Shown: positions 48,601-60,214 of the stretch, piece by piece
Position numbering within the stretch: position 1 is the stretch's first letter
Layout of the letters: every line of letters begins with the position of its first letter
Assembly (NCBI RefSeq): GCF_001039355.2
Contig: NW_019775447.1
Coordinates: forward strand, 934,150-998,149
Direction of reading: 5' to 3'
Length of the DNA: 64,000 bases
Source: Lingula anatina
Lineage: Eukaryota > Brachiopoda > Lingulata > Lingulida > Lingulidae
Notes under the pieces: generated by a model
The model's input: only the letters and a program-made list of their open reading frames with translations
Databases searched by the model: none
Told to the model about the DNA's origin: nothing
Program-made: the position numbers and the translations under genes

Positions 48601-51600
48601 ACATGACATTAAGAAATAGTCAATATTGACCTCCCTTTATTATTTTTTTTTTACTTTTTTCCCAATTCTTTTGAAGTCAAGTTATACACACATGCAGTTT
48701 TTTAAACACGAAACAGGCCTTCAATTTGAACTCTGTCAATCTATATAAGCAGTCAACCATTATGACCTCGGTCCATTATGCACTTTAATGTTTGGCCTGA
48801 TGACTTCTAAAGTTCAAAACCACCTCCCCAAGGACAAGATGGTACAAAGTGCAACTGACACAATATAATTTCGGCAACAAAAGTCATAACTATATTCATC
48901 TTCATTAATGGATAAGCAAGTCAACAAAAATCCTTCAAAGTAATTATTTGCTAATAGCTTTCATTTCTTAGAAAAGAAACCAGGACCAGACTTGTGTAAT
49001 AATAGACAAGCTGAAGTTTACAAAAGATATGACAACACAATTATCAGAATTAAGGCTGCACCTTTTTATCAGAATTAAGTGTTGTTGCTGCAATAAAAGG
49101 TGTGTGGCATTTATAGCAGATTATCAGCTAACCACAACTTATTTATAATATGCAAAATAAAACAATGTCATTGCAAATCAGTTCTCTTATACACTCTTAA
49201 ATTTCACTCAGTATCACAGGTTCATATACCCTCCCATTTGACAAAGCTGCTTTGACTTTCATAACATGGTCTCTGCTTGGCTACCTCCCAAATTGTATTC
49301 CATGAAACTCATGTTTCGATTATCACAAGTCTTTCCTCCTTTCCATCCTCATCATTAACATGGATAGCTGTGCCCTGTGCATAAACCCACCACTTGCACT
49401 AAAACCTTGGCTTTTATGTGTGGTGTTGCATGCCCTGAACTAGAGAGTAAACTACTCGATTCACAGAATGGTTAACTTTCATAGTAGTTCTGCCAGAGCA
49501 ACAATCTATCTCGATAATTGGGAGCTATCCACCAAGACATGACATCCCTTGCTTGCTCTTCTAGAAATTTTAAACCAAACAGCTGGTGAATTGTCCTGGC
49601 TTTGTCCAGACACATTGCTGCAGTGACTAAATGCATTTGTATGATCAACATTTTGACACCCCTCCATGCCCCTCTGTCCATAGCTATTTGGCTTTTGATG
49701 CTAAGTGACACAATATGCACGAGGACACAGCTGGAAGGGAAGGAGCAGATGTTGTCTTCATTTAGACTTCATTTTACTTTTTGTTACTTAAATGACAGTC
49801 ACATGAAACAAACCCAACAAAAATCCTTTTAATTAACCACCAACAACACAGATAATAAAATATCTCAATGTTTCACATTGTTTGGCAAAATTTGATACAC
49901 ATGTCACTTCAGTTGAAAATGACAATCTATCTAGGTAGAGACATATCTGTGAATATCCGTAAAAATCTATCAGTCGCCCTGGTAGAGGGTACACATGTTG
50001 TGTTTTCTCAATATATATCAAAAAGAGTTATTATAATCTGATTTGCTTTCATGTTTTTATTTGTCAGTCAAGGATAGAAATATTAAATCTGCACTAATTC
50101 ACAGAGAATATATCCTATGCATTTAACCTTACGTTTCTATTGAAAATATTGCATGCTCTCCACAATACCTTCTTAACCAATTTCCTTTACTAGTATTCTT
50201 TCTTTCTGATTTTATCAGACTGACCTTAATGTGGTGTACAAAAAGTTGCCAACTTGGGTCATCACCTACTTCTGCTGCTTTGAACATATCTGATAAGCTT
50301 TCATAGAGCTCTACAGCATTCTCAAATTACCTGTTCCTTTATCTCCATTGCATGTGGAGTGATATTTACTGCATAATTTTTACACTTGTCGTGTGGGGAT
50401 TTGATAACTTGACACACAAGTCAAAAAGAAATTTGTCACTAAAAACACTATCTCTACTGAGTAGTTACAGAGCCGAACTAGGGCACCTTGGATTTCACTT
50501 ATTTTGTTATATCAGTCAGATATAAATTTTACCAAAAACCCAGACACAAGCACATTGAGTTGGTGCAGGGGTGGGGTGGGGGGTGGGGGGTGGGGGGGGA
50601 GAGGATATTCTCTTTAGAGTATAAATATGCATGGCATGATGTTGGAGTAAAGCTACAAATCCTGACCTAGGAAATTTCAAATTGTTTCAACTCCATTCAA
50701 CTCTGGGGTAACAGACATCTAAAAAATTGCTCCATACAGTCATATGTGACAGATGCCCCTAACGTTCACCACAATCCAATATCAATGTCAAAACTGCAAG
50801 GTTAACAAAAATAATATATACTATTAACTCTGGTCTCTTAAAGTAAATGATCCCAAACATAACCAGGTCCCATGGCAGTGCTCCCATACCTGTGTTACCA
50901 AACCTAAGACAGAGGAGTTTATCAAAATTTGTGACAACAGAAGATAAGATAAACCAAAGAAACAAACAGACATGGTCTAACATTAACTAAGACTTAACTG
51001 TCTTATCTATTAAGCTAAAACACAAACTCATATCTCACCCCACCCAGCCTTACCTGCATACACAAACTACTTCAGTGTGAGAGGAAGAGCAAAGCATGTA
51101 ACAAAAAATCTTAACTAAAAGTATGCAGATTTATATTATAATAATAAAAATCTTAATTTTTAAAACAGCTCTTAAGCATGTTAATTTGACTATCTATGGC
51201 ACCTTTTGGGTTTTTTTTACTTTCCTTAATTAAGTAGAAATAGTAATGGATAGGTTATTTCTTTGTTCTAACTTGAAACAAATGCAATTTGAAAGGATTT
51301 GAAATACTATTACACCTGTTTATTTTGCCCCATGGTATACAAATACACTGTGTTTGTGTCCTGACATGTAACTATAATCAACCGAGCCGAAAGATTGATG
51401 ACCCTGACAAAGTCTGTCAGGTAACAATGCCTGGGCTTGTTACCCAAGAGACCACAAAGAGTATTCCTAGCATGTGACATCCACCACATGGAATTCACCT
51501 GTTCTATATATTCACAATCATTTAACATCTTGATTATTTAAAAAAATACCATTAATAACATATACAATTAAGGAACATGTCACACCAGTTGAAACACATT

Positions 51601-54600
51601 CATTATAATCAAATGTTACCTCAACCAACCAAAGCACATTTCACACGAGAGCATTAAGATAGTTGATAAGTGTTTTGTATTTTTCATTGTATGTACCAAA
51701 ACAAGACATTTGTCATTCTCTGCCATATGTTAGCTATATACAGTTTGGACGGGTACCAAGGCCAATATCAAGACATCTCCAGTACATTGACTGACAGCGT
51801 AAAATATAACATGCATGAAACAAGCAATTTGTGTCGCGAAGGAAGTTTCCTCCTTCATAAACAATAGTTCCTTACCCCCCCTGTACAGGATTGCAAAAAT
51901 GAAGTAGTATCTACAGCTATACATGCATTAAGCCAACTGTTTCAATGTCCACTTCATTGTTACTTGTATTGCCAATTTGTGGTTTAAGATGTGGCTATAG
52001 TGTCTGCTTTACTTGATTAATAATTGTCCCTTATCCCCCAGGTCTTCTTCTAAATCTGTGTACACCCTGTGTTTAGGAGAACCATAAACACTGCTATCAT
52101 TACCATCACCATCACCACACCAATTTGTGGTCACATTCAATACATAGTGCTTTCCTTAAAGTATAATTGTGATTATTGGAACTGACTTCTCTGCAGTTTC
52201 TATGTGTATACAGCCTCTTGGTGGTTATTCAGATCACTCTGAATAACAGATTCAGCAATAAATGGAATTTCAACTCTCTCTATGTATCAGTTTCTCTTAG
52301 CACTTTACCTGCCATTTTTAACCATCTTTGCCAAAATGAACACAGCTACAGGAAATAATACTGACCACTTCTCAAAGTGACAAATCAAAGGGGTCATGTC
52401 AAAGGGGAATAGAAGTGCCTTTTTATTTATATATTAATTGCATTCTATGGATATTTTTGGTATTTTTAATTGCTGTTATCTGTTCTACCACTTCTTTTTC
52501 AAAGTTACTTTTAAATGTCTTTTCCCAAAATTGTCATCTATTTATATGTAATCATAACTTACTGATAAAATTAAATTTAAATAATTCTGGTGCTCACCAG
52601 TGTTATATCCATTCTGGTAATCCATTTCCCTGGGTCTGTAGTTATAATCTGCGTGATTCACGCCATTCTGTTTTGATGAGCGGGCATACATGGGCTCTTC
52701 CCTGGGAGGATATGGATTTTCTCTTTAAAAAAATGTGCAAATAATAATTAAAGCACACATTCTAAAAAAACTTTAAGACCATGATTCTCAATTATTCATT
52801 AAGGAAGAAATTATTTGATCAGACTACAAGAATTTGATTATATTTCTTCAATAACACCTTATTTATGCAACCAAAGCAAAAACACAAAAATGTATAATGC
52901 TGTCTCTGTCTCAAACTCTTCCTACCTCATTCTGTAAGAATCTTCTCTGCCTCTGTATGCGTCATAGCCACTGGAAAGGAAAAAATAATAATTCTTAAGT
53001 TAAGATGAACAGCTCCAACACTCCTATCCAAGGTCCTGTTCAAGTCTTCCCTTCACCGCAGCTATTCAGAGTTACACCCCATAACATTCCTAAGGGACTT
53101 GCTTTGTGTAGCAAGATTTGACTATGAATGAGCGTCCCTCATGCACTTGGGATATTGGATTTCAATATGCAACTTACTGTTCCAACCATCAAACCAACTT
53201 CCCTCCAGTGACTCTTAATTTTTTCAGTCTCGAGTCGCCCTGTAGAAGGGCCTACTATCACCCACTGGTGCAGTATATCATCTGACATCAACATACATGC
53301 AATGTTTACACTGCAAATTGTTCTTTTTATTTTTCATACCAGGTGGAGGAAACGGGCTCCAATATGCACCTCTGTTTATTGAGGCAAGTTTAAGCAACTC
53401 TGTAAACAGAGCCCATGCAATACCACTTCAACTAAAATGCTTCCCTAACAGCAAAGAAGGCAAATACAGTGTATTTGCTTTCAAACCAGCCTGTTAGTGT
53501 CACAACAAGTATAATTTGTTCAAAAATATGCAATTTAAATAATATATCTTAAGTAAAAAAAGATTATATTCATATTCATCATCATTAACTGCTTCCATTA
53601 ATATTACTCACTGGCCAAATTTAAGTCAGTTCATATTAACTTTTATTCTATCATCTGGTTTAATTTCAACACAGTAAATTGAAAGAGGCCAGTGATGTGA
53701 CAAGGGTTTAAATTCTATCCTGTAGGTGTCTTGCCCAGCCTATGTTTATGAAATCTATCCGCAAATTTCTTTACTCAACTTTCTAACACATGACTGCCCT
53801 TATTCTTCTCTAATATCATTTCTTTGGGGCACATTCCATTATGACATAGATCTGCATGTATCAACCCCCTAGTGAATAACAATACTTGAAAAGAGAAATG
53901 GAAACCTTGCTTAATGAAAATATCTCTATCCATATTCGGTTTTCATACAAAATAACATAAACAATACATAAAACACATGCATGCCTTTAGACTGTTGCTT
54001 TACATTAATATGTGCATTCATCAATTGGGCATTAAGAACATTGGTCAAGTGGTCTTGCTCTCAGACACCTTGCCACAATAGGTAGCTTGCAGGATAAAAA
54101 CCTCTTCCTGTTATATTAATACTTCAACATAAAAATTCATATCTATTACTTTATTTAAAACAGACTTTCTGCATAAATGTAAACCATGGATACTTTTATC
54201 AAAATTACTGTATCTAGGATTTTCATGCCAAATCGAATTTTCTACAAGAAAAAACTTTTTCCTACTCAAAATTCCTTGCTTGGCCTGTCCCTGAATTTGA
54301 CGTTTTGTACAATTAAAAAAAAATATTCAGTTCTAAATGTTTCATGTAATATCAAGACCACCATCCATCAACCTGGCATTTCACAAGACGTACTGCAAAG
54401 AACTGGGAATGACATGGTAAGAATCAAGGGCTCAGATGGAACTATCATCATCAGGTACACTTCAGATAAACTTTTGTTCTACGAGTTTTATTGTCTTTAA
54501 AGATATGAATTAGTAAAGATAAGAAGCTCTGCAGAATAAAAATGACTTTTTCAAATACATCCAGGATACCTAAATTTATTAAGATAATTTCAGATAATTC

Positions 54601-54879
54601 CAATGTTATCACTTTTTTTACAAAATTTACCTTATAACATCACAAATAGACAGAACACAATAATTTTTGGTTTTCACTTATAGCTGAAATAGGTAATTTA
54701 GATAAAAATCACCAGCAAACGCTTAACAGAAAATTGTCACAGAGAAAAAATTGAGGAAAACAGATTTCAGAAAAGATGCTTACTAAAATTTTAAAATCTT
54801 ATTTGATAGACATGACTTACTTTTCCTGTGGCTGTCCATACCCATACATATCATTACCACGTTGCATGACACCTGGCAT
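30927..54879 (-). CDS. EPS8: EPS8 family actin capping/bundling adaptor, 23 coding exons
   Basis: EPS8 links receptor signalling to actin: it caps barbed ends, bundles filaments, and with ABI1/SOS1 activates Rac. Exons 5' to 3' are 54879-54821, 52970-52926, 52722-52598, 48451-48341, 47967-47840, 47534-47364, 47195-47134, 46556-46340, 46183-46054, 45799-45711, 45551-45313, 44771-44600, 43296-43169, 43109-42892, 41693-41571, 41404-41329, 41123-40989, 40821-40716, 36379-36332, 35265-35085, 32131-31996, 31837-31666 and 31042-30927 (TAA). About 994 residues result, longer than human EPS8 (822). A PTB domain (about residues 98-232) starts [13 protein letters not shown] and includes [10 protein letters not shown] and IFQCVSRP. 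A conserved middle region contains [16 protein letters not shown] and YVPPYVPRF. The SH3 domain (about 668-730) contains [22 protein letters not shown]-like effector region (about 832-895) holds [13 protein letters not shown]. Exons 13 and 14 do not join in frame as predicted (see findings); all other phases match. Confidence 0.95.
31353..31417 (-). CDS. EPS8: Candidate alternative last exon of EPS8
   Basis: It follows a TTTTCAG acceptor and can be spliced in the same phase as the 31042-30927 exon. It begins with the same TGTC, completing a Val codon, and reads [20 protein letters not shown] before a TAG. It lies between the penultimate exon and the other last exon. It would replace a basic tail containing [11 protein letters not shown] with a neutral to acidic one. 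Support is the acceptor, the phase and an open frame with early stop; no transcript evidence is available. Confidence 0.55.
32433..34120 (+). mobile_element. Short, degenerate LTR retrotransposon (Gypsy-like)
   Basis: Two direct repeats of about 150 bp (32433-32580 and 33969-34120) share AAGTCA, GGTCTAGGTTAAAGG, ATGTTGTTCCAATACTATA and more. ATGGG at 32428-32432 and 34121-34125 is a 5-bp target duplication. A possible primer-binding site with TGGCGACAAGG follows the left LTR, and a purine-rich tract (about 33951-33967) precedes the right LTR. Between them lie pieces of an integrase gene in broken frames. Confidence 0.88.
32789..33804 (+). pseudogene. Broken integrase coding region of the LTR element
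   Basis: Three pieces in different frames can be read. 32789-33085 includes a zinc-binding-like stretch with CRHCQ. 33202-33420 includes [11 protein letters not shown] and [11 protein letters not shown], matching the second aspartate and the glutamate region of retroviral-type integrases. 33467-33805 resembles the C-terminal portion with VGDTVLLKN. Stops and frameshifts separate them. The gag, protease and reverse transcriptase regions are absent, so the element cannot be autonomous. Confidence 0.8.
35266..36331. other. EPS8 intron
   Basis: Contains an (AAAT)n microsatellite and otherwise AT-rich sequence. No additional exon was recognised. Confidence 0.5.
35546..35594. repeat. (AAAT)n microsatellite
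   Basis: About twelve uninterrupted units of TAAA/AAAT in an EPS8 intron. Confidence 0.97.
36380..40715. other. Large EPS8 intron (4.3 kb)
   Basis: Contains a GT/GA compound microsatellite (36588-36661) and A-runs at 37401-37419 and 37656-37671. A CTCF-like near match (eleven of twelve) lies at 38837-38848. Open frames within it are short and lysine-rich without family signals. The flanking exon phases are both 1, so an unrecognised cassette exon could exist. Confidence 0.5.
36588..36661. repeat. Compound (GT)n(GA)n microsatellite
   Basis: About 35 bases of GT repeats followed by about 40 of GA, with one GG interruption. It lies just upstream, in gene sense, of the 48-base EPS8 microexon. 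Confidence 0.97.
41694..42891. other. EPS8 intron
   Basis: AT-rich with a T-run at about 41757-41768 and nothing coding. The intron uses a weak donor (AG|GTTGGA) after the exon ending at 42892. Confidence 0.5.
43297..44599. other. EPS8 intron
   Basis: No feature recognised. AT-rich, with a short AATAAA-rich tract at about 43472-43497. Confidence 0.4.
48452..52597. other. Large EPS8 intron (4.1 kb)
   Basis: Contains the G-rich tract at 50567-50600 and AT-rich sequence with no recognised exon. Short open frames in both directions lack family features. Confidence 0.5.
50567..50600 (+). repeat. G-rich tract with quadruplex-forming pattern
   Basis: Five runs of four or more G, separated by single T, occur on the plus strand. 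This satisfies the usual G-quadruplex pattern. It lies on the template strand of an EPS8 intron. Confidence 0.85.
52723..54820. other. EPS8 5' introns
   Basis: Includes the small exon at 52926-52970. The rest is AT-rich and shows no gene. The 54186-54500 open frame on + has no family signal. Confidence 0.45.
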
Positions 54880-57800
54880 AATTCATCACTAGAAAACTAG
54901 AATGAGAAAAGGAATAATAATTATCCTGTAACAGAGAATTTCTTCAACAAAGTAACCTTTGGTTATGTTAAGGTACACCACTGCTGCAGCAACACATTTA
55001 TCATAAACACAATATCGAAGGTTCTACGTGAGGCTATCTACATGCAATATTTCAATGCTAGAGGTTTAATTCTGACTTCAGCAACCCCGTTATATTGCTT
55101 CTCATGTCAAAAGTATTTCTGACTGCTTTAGACAAATAAACAGCGCCTTAAAACCAAATACAATACCAAACAGGATACCTGTAAATGCACTGTAAACTAT
55201 GTGACAATGTTATCAAATAGATTATACCTTTATTCCAAGAACAGACATAAACCAGCCCTTATCAACCATTTATCAATAAAACACCTGTTTACCCTATCCA
55301 AAGACATACTAAAAACTTAAAGGTTAAAGTCAAATTTCTATGCTATATTTTATATACACTTTTTGGTTATTTTTTCTAATAAAGAAAATTACTTCATGTT
55401 TTTGATTAAGCAAAAATAAGTAGTTTGTTCACTTTTCAATCAAAATATTAACCCACAACAGCAGTAAGATGGTAGAAATTCAACACTTGCAAGATAAAAC
55501 CATGACATACAATTGTGTAAACCTACATAAGTTGTGAGGCAGGTATAAGGAACTGGAAATCTTTCATTATCTTCTACTTTCTTAATTTGTGAATTCACAA
55601 TTTATAACTGTCTTAGACTATTTGAAATTTCAACAGAATGCACAAGTATTAGAACTCACTGAGACTCTTTGCAGAAGCACTATGTAATATCCCCTAAAAG
55701 GTAGAGCTTATTCTACCTATGAACATTGTCTTTAAGGGAGATGGACTTACACAATCAAATCTATTCATCAAAGGTAACCGCATTTCTAGCTTCTACCTGT
55801 AATATCTGATTATGTTCCTTCTATTCTCTTCTCTACCACTGCACAACTTTGCCCTATTTTGTTTGGGTCACATTACCCTTAATAAACTATGTTTATCTAC
55901 AGCCAAAGTGTCAACAACCCTTTTTGCTTCAAATTCATTTTCACGGTTATGTCAACATTCTATAGCTAATACAGTAGACTTGGATGCACCGACCTTAGCA
56001 TGACACACTGAGAACTGAGAGGGCAAGTCACTTCTATACCAAGGTCTTAAACATCTGTCATCACTTGTATCACTGTTCAACCCTACTGTTGAGAACATGA
56101 AGACCCTCTTGGTAACTCAACAAGTCATGCTTGATTATCAATAACTATTTGTTAAAGATAGGCCACACCCAGAGATGTCTAAGACATAAGTGTACGAGAA
56201 ATCCAATATCTTTTTCTCACTGAAATACATGTACCTGATTTCTGTACGTTTAACAATAGGGGAGCTCTCCACCCAAATTACTCACCAACCTTTTGAAATA
56301 ACTAATCACATGCTCATGGATGATTGTGAAATACTAGTAAAATTTGTTTACTTAGAATATGTATGAATATGTATGGTTAAAAGATTTAAATTTTATCTAA
56401 TAATTGATTATATTCATGATATTAAGTTAAAGGCTATATCATGATATACATAATGTATATCAACACAAACTATTATTGCAGACTTATGGTCAATATATGA
56501 ACCAGCTGAAATGTTTTTCATATAAAGTATGTCAGTAAATTAGCACGACCAAGTTACTTATTATCAAATATATTAACATAGCCCATCAATAGTAGACAGG
56601 TGACTAGAAGACCATTAATATACATTTCATAACCTCATATATGAGGAAAAGAACACAAAACAATATGCAGTGTTATTAACCATACTGTTTCCATCCCATA
56701 TATTGAGGGAGAGGGCTAGAGCTACATCTGCCTTTAAAATTTTTCATAAACACGTGTTCACTTAAGGCATTCCATAACACATTTTCTTCTTTAATGTTTT
56801 TTCATCCACATTCTTTGGCAGATTGACTATGTGACCCAATAACAAGTATCCAATTGTTAGGCAGATGAAAAACAAGGTGACACTAAAGTCAAATCTACAA
56901 TCACAAATGGCACCAGCATCATCATAGACTGGCACAGCCCTGTACCTTTTAACAACTAGCACCCCCTTCCATAATATCACTGGATACTAAAAACAGAACT
57001 GAAAACAGATTTTATGTATGTCATTTTCACTTTCATCCGGTTATGTGGAGGTGCAAATATTATGTAAACTATAGTTATCAACCCCCTTATCATAATATCT
57101 GCTGAGGTAATTATAAAGGAATTATGCCTCTAATTCATACTTTCCTATATTGTTTCACTATCATCCAAAGATAACAATCAAATTTCATCCTCTTACGGTC
57201 CTTCAACTGACCCTCAGTGGTTGCAAGGTAGCACAACAAGAGTCCTTGTTCACTGAAACAATACTTACTTATCTAAGCTTTAGGTACATATAGTTTCCCT
57301 TATGGGACCTGCACATTACTGAATTCTAGCTTACAGGCATCCAGTGGGTTATTTCTAGCTTGTTCAATGTTTTAGACACAAACAGAATAAATATTTTTAC
57401 ACATGATATTTCACATATTCGGTCTTTTTAATATCAACCCAACTAATCGTTCATAAACAAAGCTGTGTTCAAATTATAATTAATTCACCGATTCAAAAAA
57501 GTGCCACAGTTACACTTAAAGCACTAGTGTTTTGAACCTTCAAGTAATATCTTCAATCAATAACCAAAGTAATTATGTAACAAAAAGGCCTTACAATTAT
57601 GGTAATCAATTTTGCAATATGAGAGTTGAATAAAAAAGAATTTCAGGCATTTTTATCATAATACTATTAATTTCACAGTGGCACTACCATCAGATGTTTA
57701 GCTAAATGGGTGGCTTAAATAAAATTTGCTTATTATTAAAAGATTGAAAATTAACTAAATAAATAACCATTGCAATTATAAAACAGAGATACATACAAAT

Positions 57801-59610
57801 TTTTGTTTGCCACATTTTGCTTCTTTTCTGAAAACAATAACTAGTCAGAATGGAAAAAGCTACACTGATGTTTATGTAGAACTCTGATATTAGTAATCCA
57901 TTAAATTGCTTTTAGATAAAAAGCTCAACAATATTGGTCAAATATGAATTACAACCAGTATCATATTATAAATGACAAATATCAAATAAAAGCAGAAAAA
58001 CAAAAATGCCCGATGCTACATCAAACAGAACTAACATTCAGATGACCTGATATGCAGATCTACTAAAATATATAGCATCTGATATGCACCAGACTGGGAA
58101 TTTTTTTCTCTTTGCCAAATCACCCCTTTTCATCACTTTTTTCTCCACATGATTTGAATTTGACTGAAACAAGTCAAATCAACCATTTTTTGTTAGCCAA
58201 CTTAAGTCACTTTTAGCATTTGGCTCAATTGAATTGATGAGTGTTAGCGCTAACCCAGCCAGAGTTCCTTTGAAGTCATTAAAACAATTTTTGGGCCCTT
58301 ATGAAATTGTTCTCAATACCACTGCCAACCAAAATTTAGCTGTCTTGTTTCAAAAAAGTCATGCCATACAATCAAGTATTTAGGACTGCTCACAACATTT
58401 TCTTTAAAATTTACTTCAGGCAAGTCACTTCCATAGTCTAAAACTCAGTTTGTATTTCTACGCTGATGCATAAATATTTCTGATGCATAAAATTTCTTAC
58501 CTTCCAGTATGAAGGAAAAAATGTTGATTTTATTCATCATGCAACCCCCATATAACAATAAGTGGCATTTTATTCCTTGTCTCAGTTCTTTGACTCCATG
58601 ACATTAACCTTAACAACATGTATAGCAGGAGCTAGACTTTGATGTATGAGTTTGAAATCTGACCACATTCTTAATCATTAACTTAACAATAATTCTATCA
58701 TGAACTCCCAAGTCTGGGATTCACAGGAGTTAAGTAGTGTCTCTAAAGTGCCCTCTAGTAAATGATGATGTCAAGGTTAATACATTGCATTGCTGACATA
58801 AGTCATAAAAGTCAAAAGTGCTGTAAGTAAGAATGCATCACATGAAGACATGTGAGCCTCCCACGATTTATCAAAGAAATACTATTTTTAAAGTAGTGCA
58901 ACCATTTTTTACCAAATACACCACCTGAGTCAGACCGCAGAAAGGAACAGTATAATAATAATAAAGAACAAAAATATAATCTGGACCATCATTAATCAAA
59001 CTTTCCCAAATTTATAAATTAGTGGATGTATATCTCATATGAGATAAAACTGTCAAACTGTATTAAATAAGTACTTGTGCATCTATATCATCTTTTATAA
59101 CTATTCTTGTTTAATTAAAATAGAATGTGTGCTACGTGAAAGCAAAAACCAGGGTATCATATGTCAAAACTAGAAGCAAGAAGTATGTACTCTTAACTAG
59201 AGGTAAACGTTACAGAACATAAACCTAAAACTACGACTTTATGGACAACCACCTGTTGGAATACAATTAACTTACAACACTGGGAATAGTCCAAGCTTTC
59301 ATAAAGAGTTCTTTATATATACACCATTTCAAACAGCTTTTAAACAAGACGTTGTTATCCTTGCCAAGATTTCAAAATATAGTTTTGTGTCCCTGAATTT
59401 ATCATAAAATGTTTTAAAGTTGAACTTGTGAAATAAACACCTGATAATTCAAACAGCTTTACATTTCAGTTGAATGCGAGTACTATAACATCTACGCATT
59501 TACCAGTAGTGGACGTATGTGTTCATAAGTATAACTATTTGATGGCAAAATTTATCACATATTTTAACCTACATAAATCATACTCCAACTAATCACTATA
59601 CCCTACTCAC
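54880..59610. other. Probable EPS8 first intron and 5' leader (4.7 kb)
   Basis: No coding region recognised. The base composition is uniformly AT-rich. It would separate a non-coding first exon near 59.61-59.70 kb from the start-codon exon. Confidence 0.45.
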
Positions 59611-60214
59611 AGTTAGCTCTAAGATGGCGGGACTTGAAAAAACTTTTTTCCTCCGAGTCGACTCCAGCAGTAAGGTTCTTTTTAAAGCACCCTGTATAAT
59701 GACCGCTGATCCGCACAACTTTCAGCACAAGTTGGTCAATCACTCTAAAACGGAGATACAATGATCCGGAGTGACGTGCCTAATTTATAATACAAATATA
59801 AATGTAAACATTTGCCTCGCAATCACACTATGCTTGCCTCAGTTCTATTTGGAATATGGGCGAGGTTAGGGCTGTTCCATCAACCTCCCCTTTTGCAAAC
59901 ATAACAACATTTTACTGCAGCCTTTAGAACCATCAAATAATAAAGCAAATGTGTCTTTTCCTATGCAAATATCCATCTATTTATATTTCTAAAACTAAAA
60001 TTGGACTGTAAAACAATTGTTTAAATATCTCACCAGAGGGTGGGATAAAGAATGCCCAGTCACATGTACTAACAAGGTGAAGGACGTTCTTTTGGAAGTG
60101 GAGAACGGAAAATAAATTACAAAAATCGCCAGGTTGGAAGGAAGCTCAAGCGAGACGTGTACAAAATAAATCGAATAGTGTTTTACAAACTAGCTTTACA
60201 TTTTGACCAGGAGA
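59611..60214. promoter_or_regulatory. Putative bidirectional promoter of EPS8 and BET1
   Basis: On the minus strand a likely non-coding first exon of EPS8 ends at 59611 before a GTGAGT donor (59605-59610). It contains CCGCCATCTT, the YY1 consensus (plus-strand AAGATGGCGG at 59621-59630). On the plus strand BET1 translation begins at 60215. The divergent starts are about 0.6 kb apart. No TATA box was recognised, and transcription starts are inferred. Confidence 0.45.
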
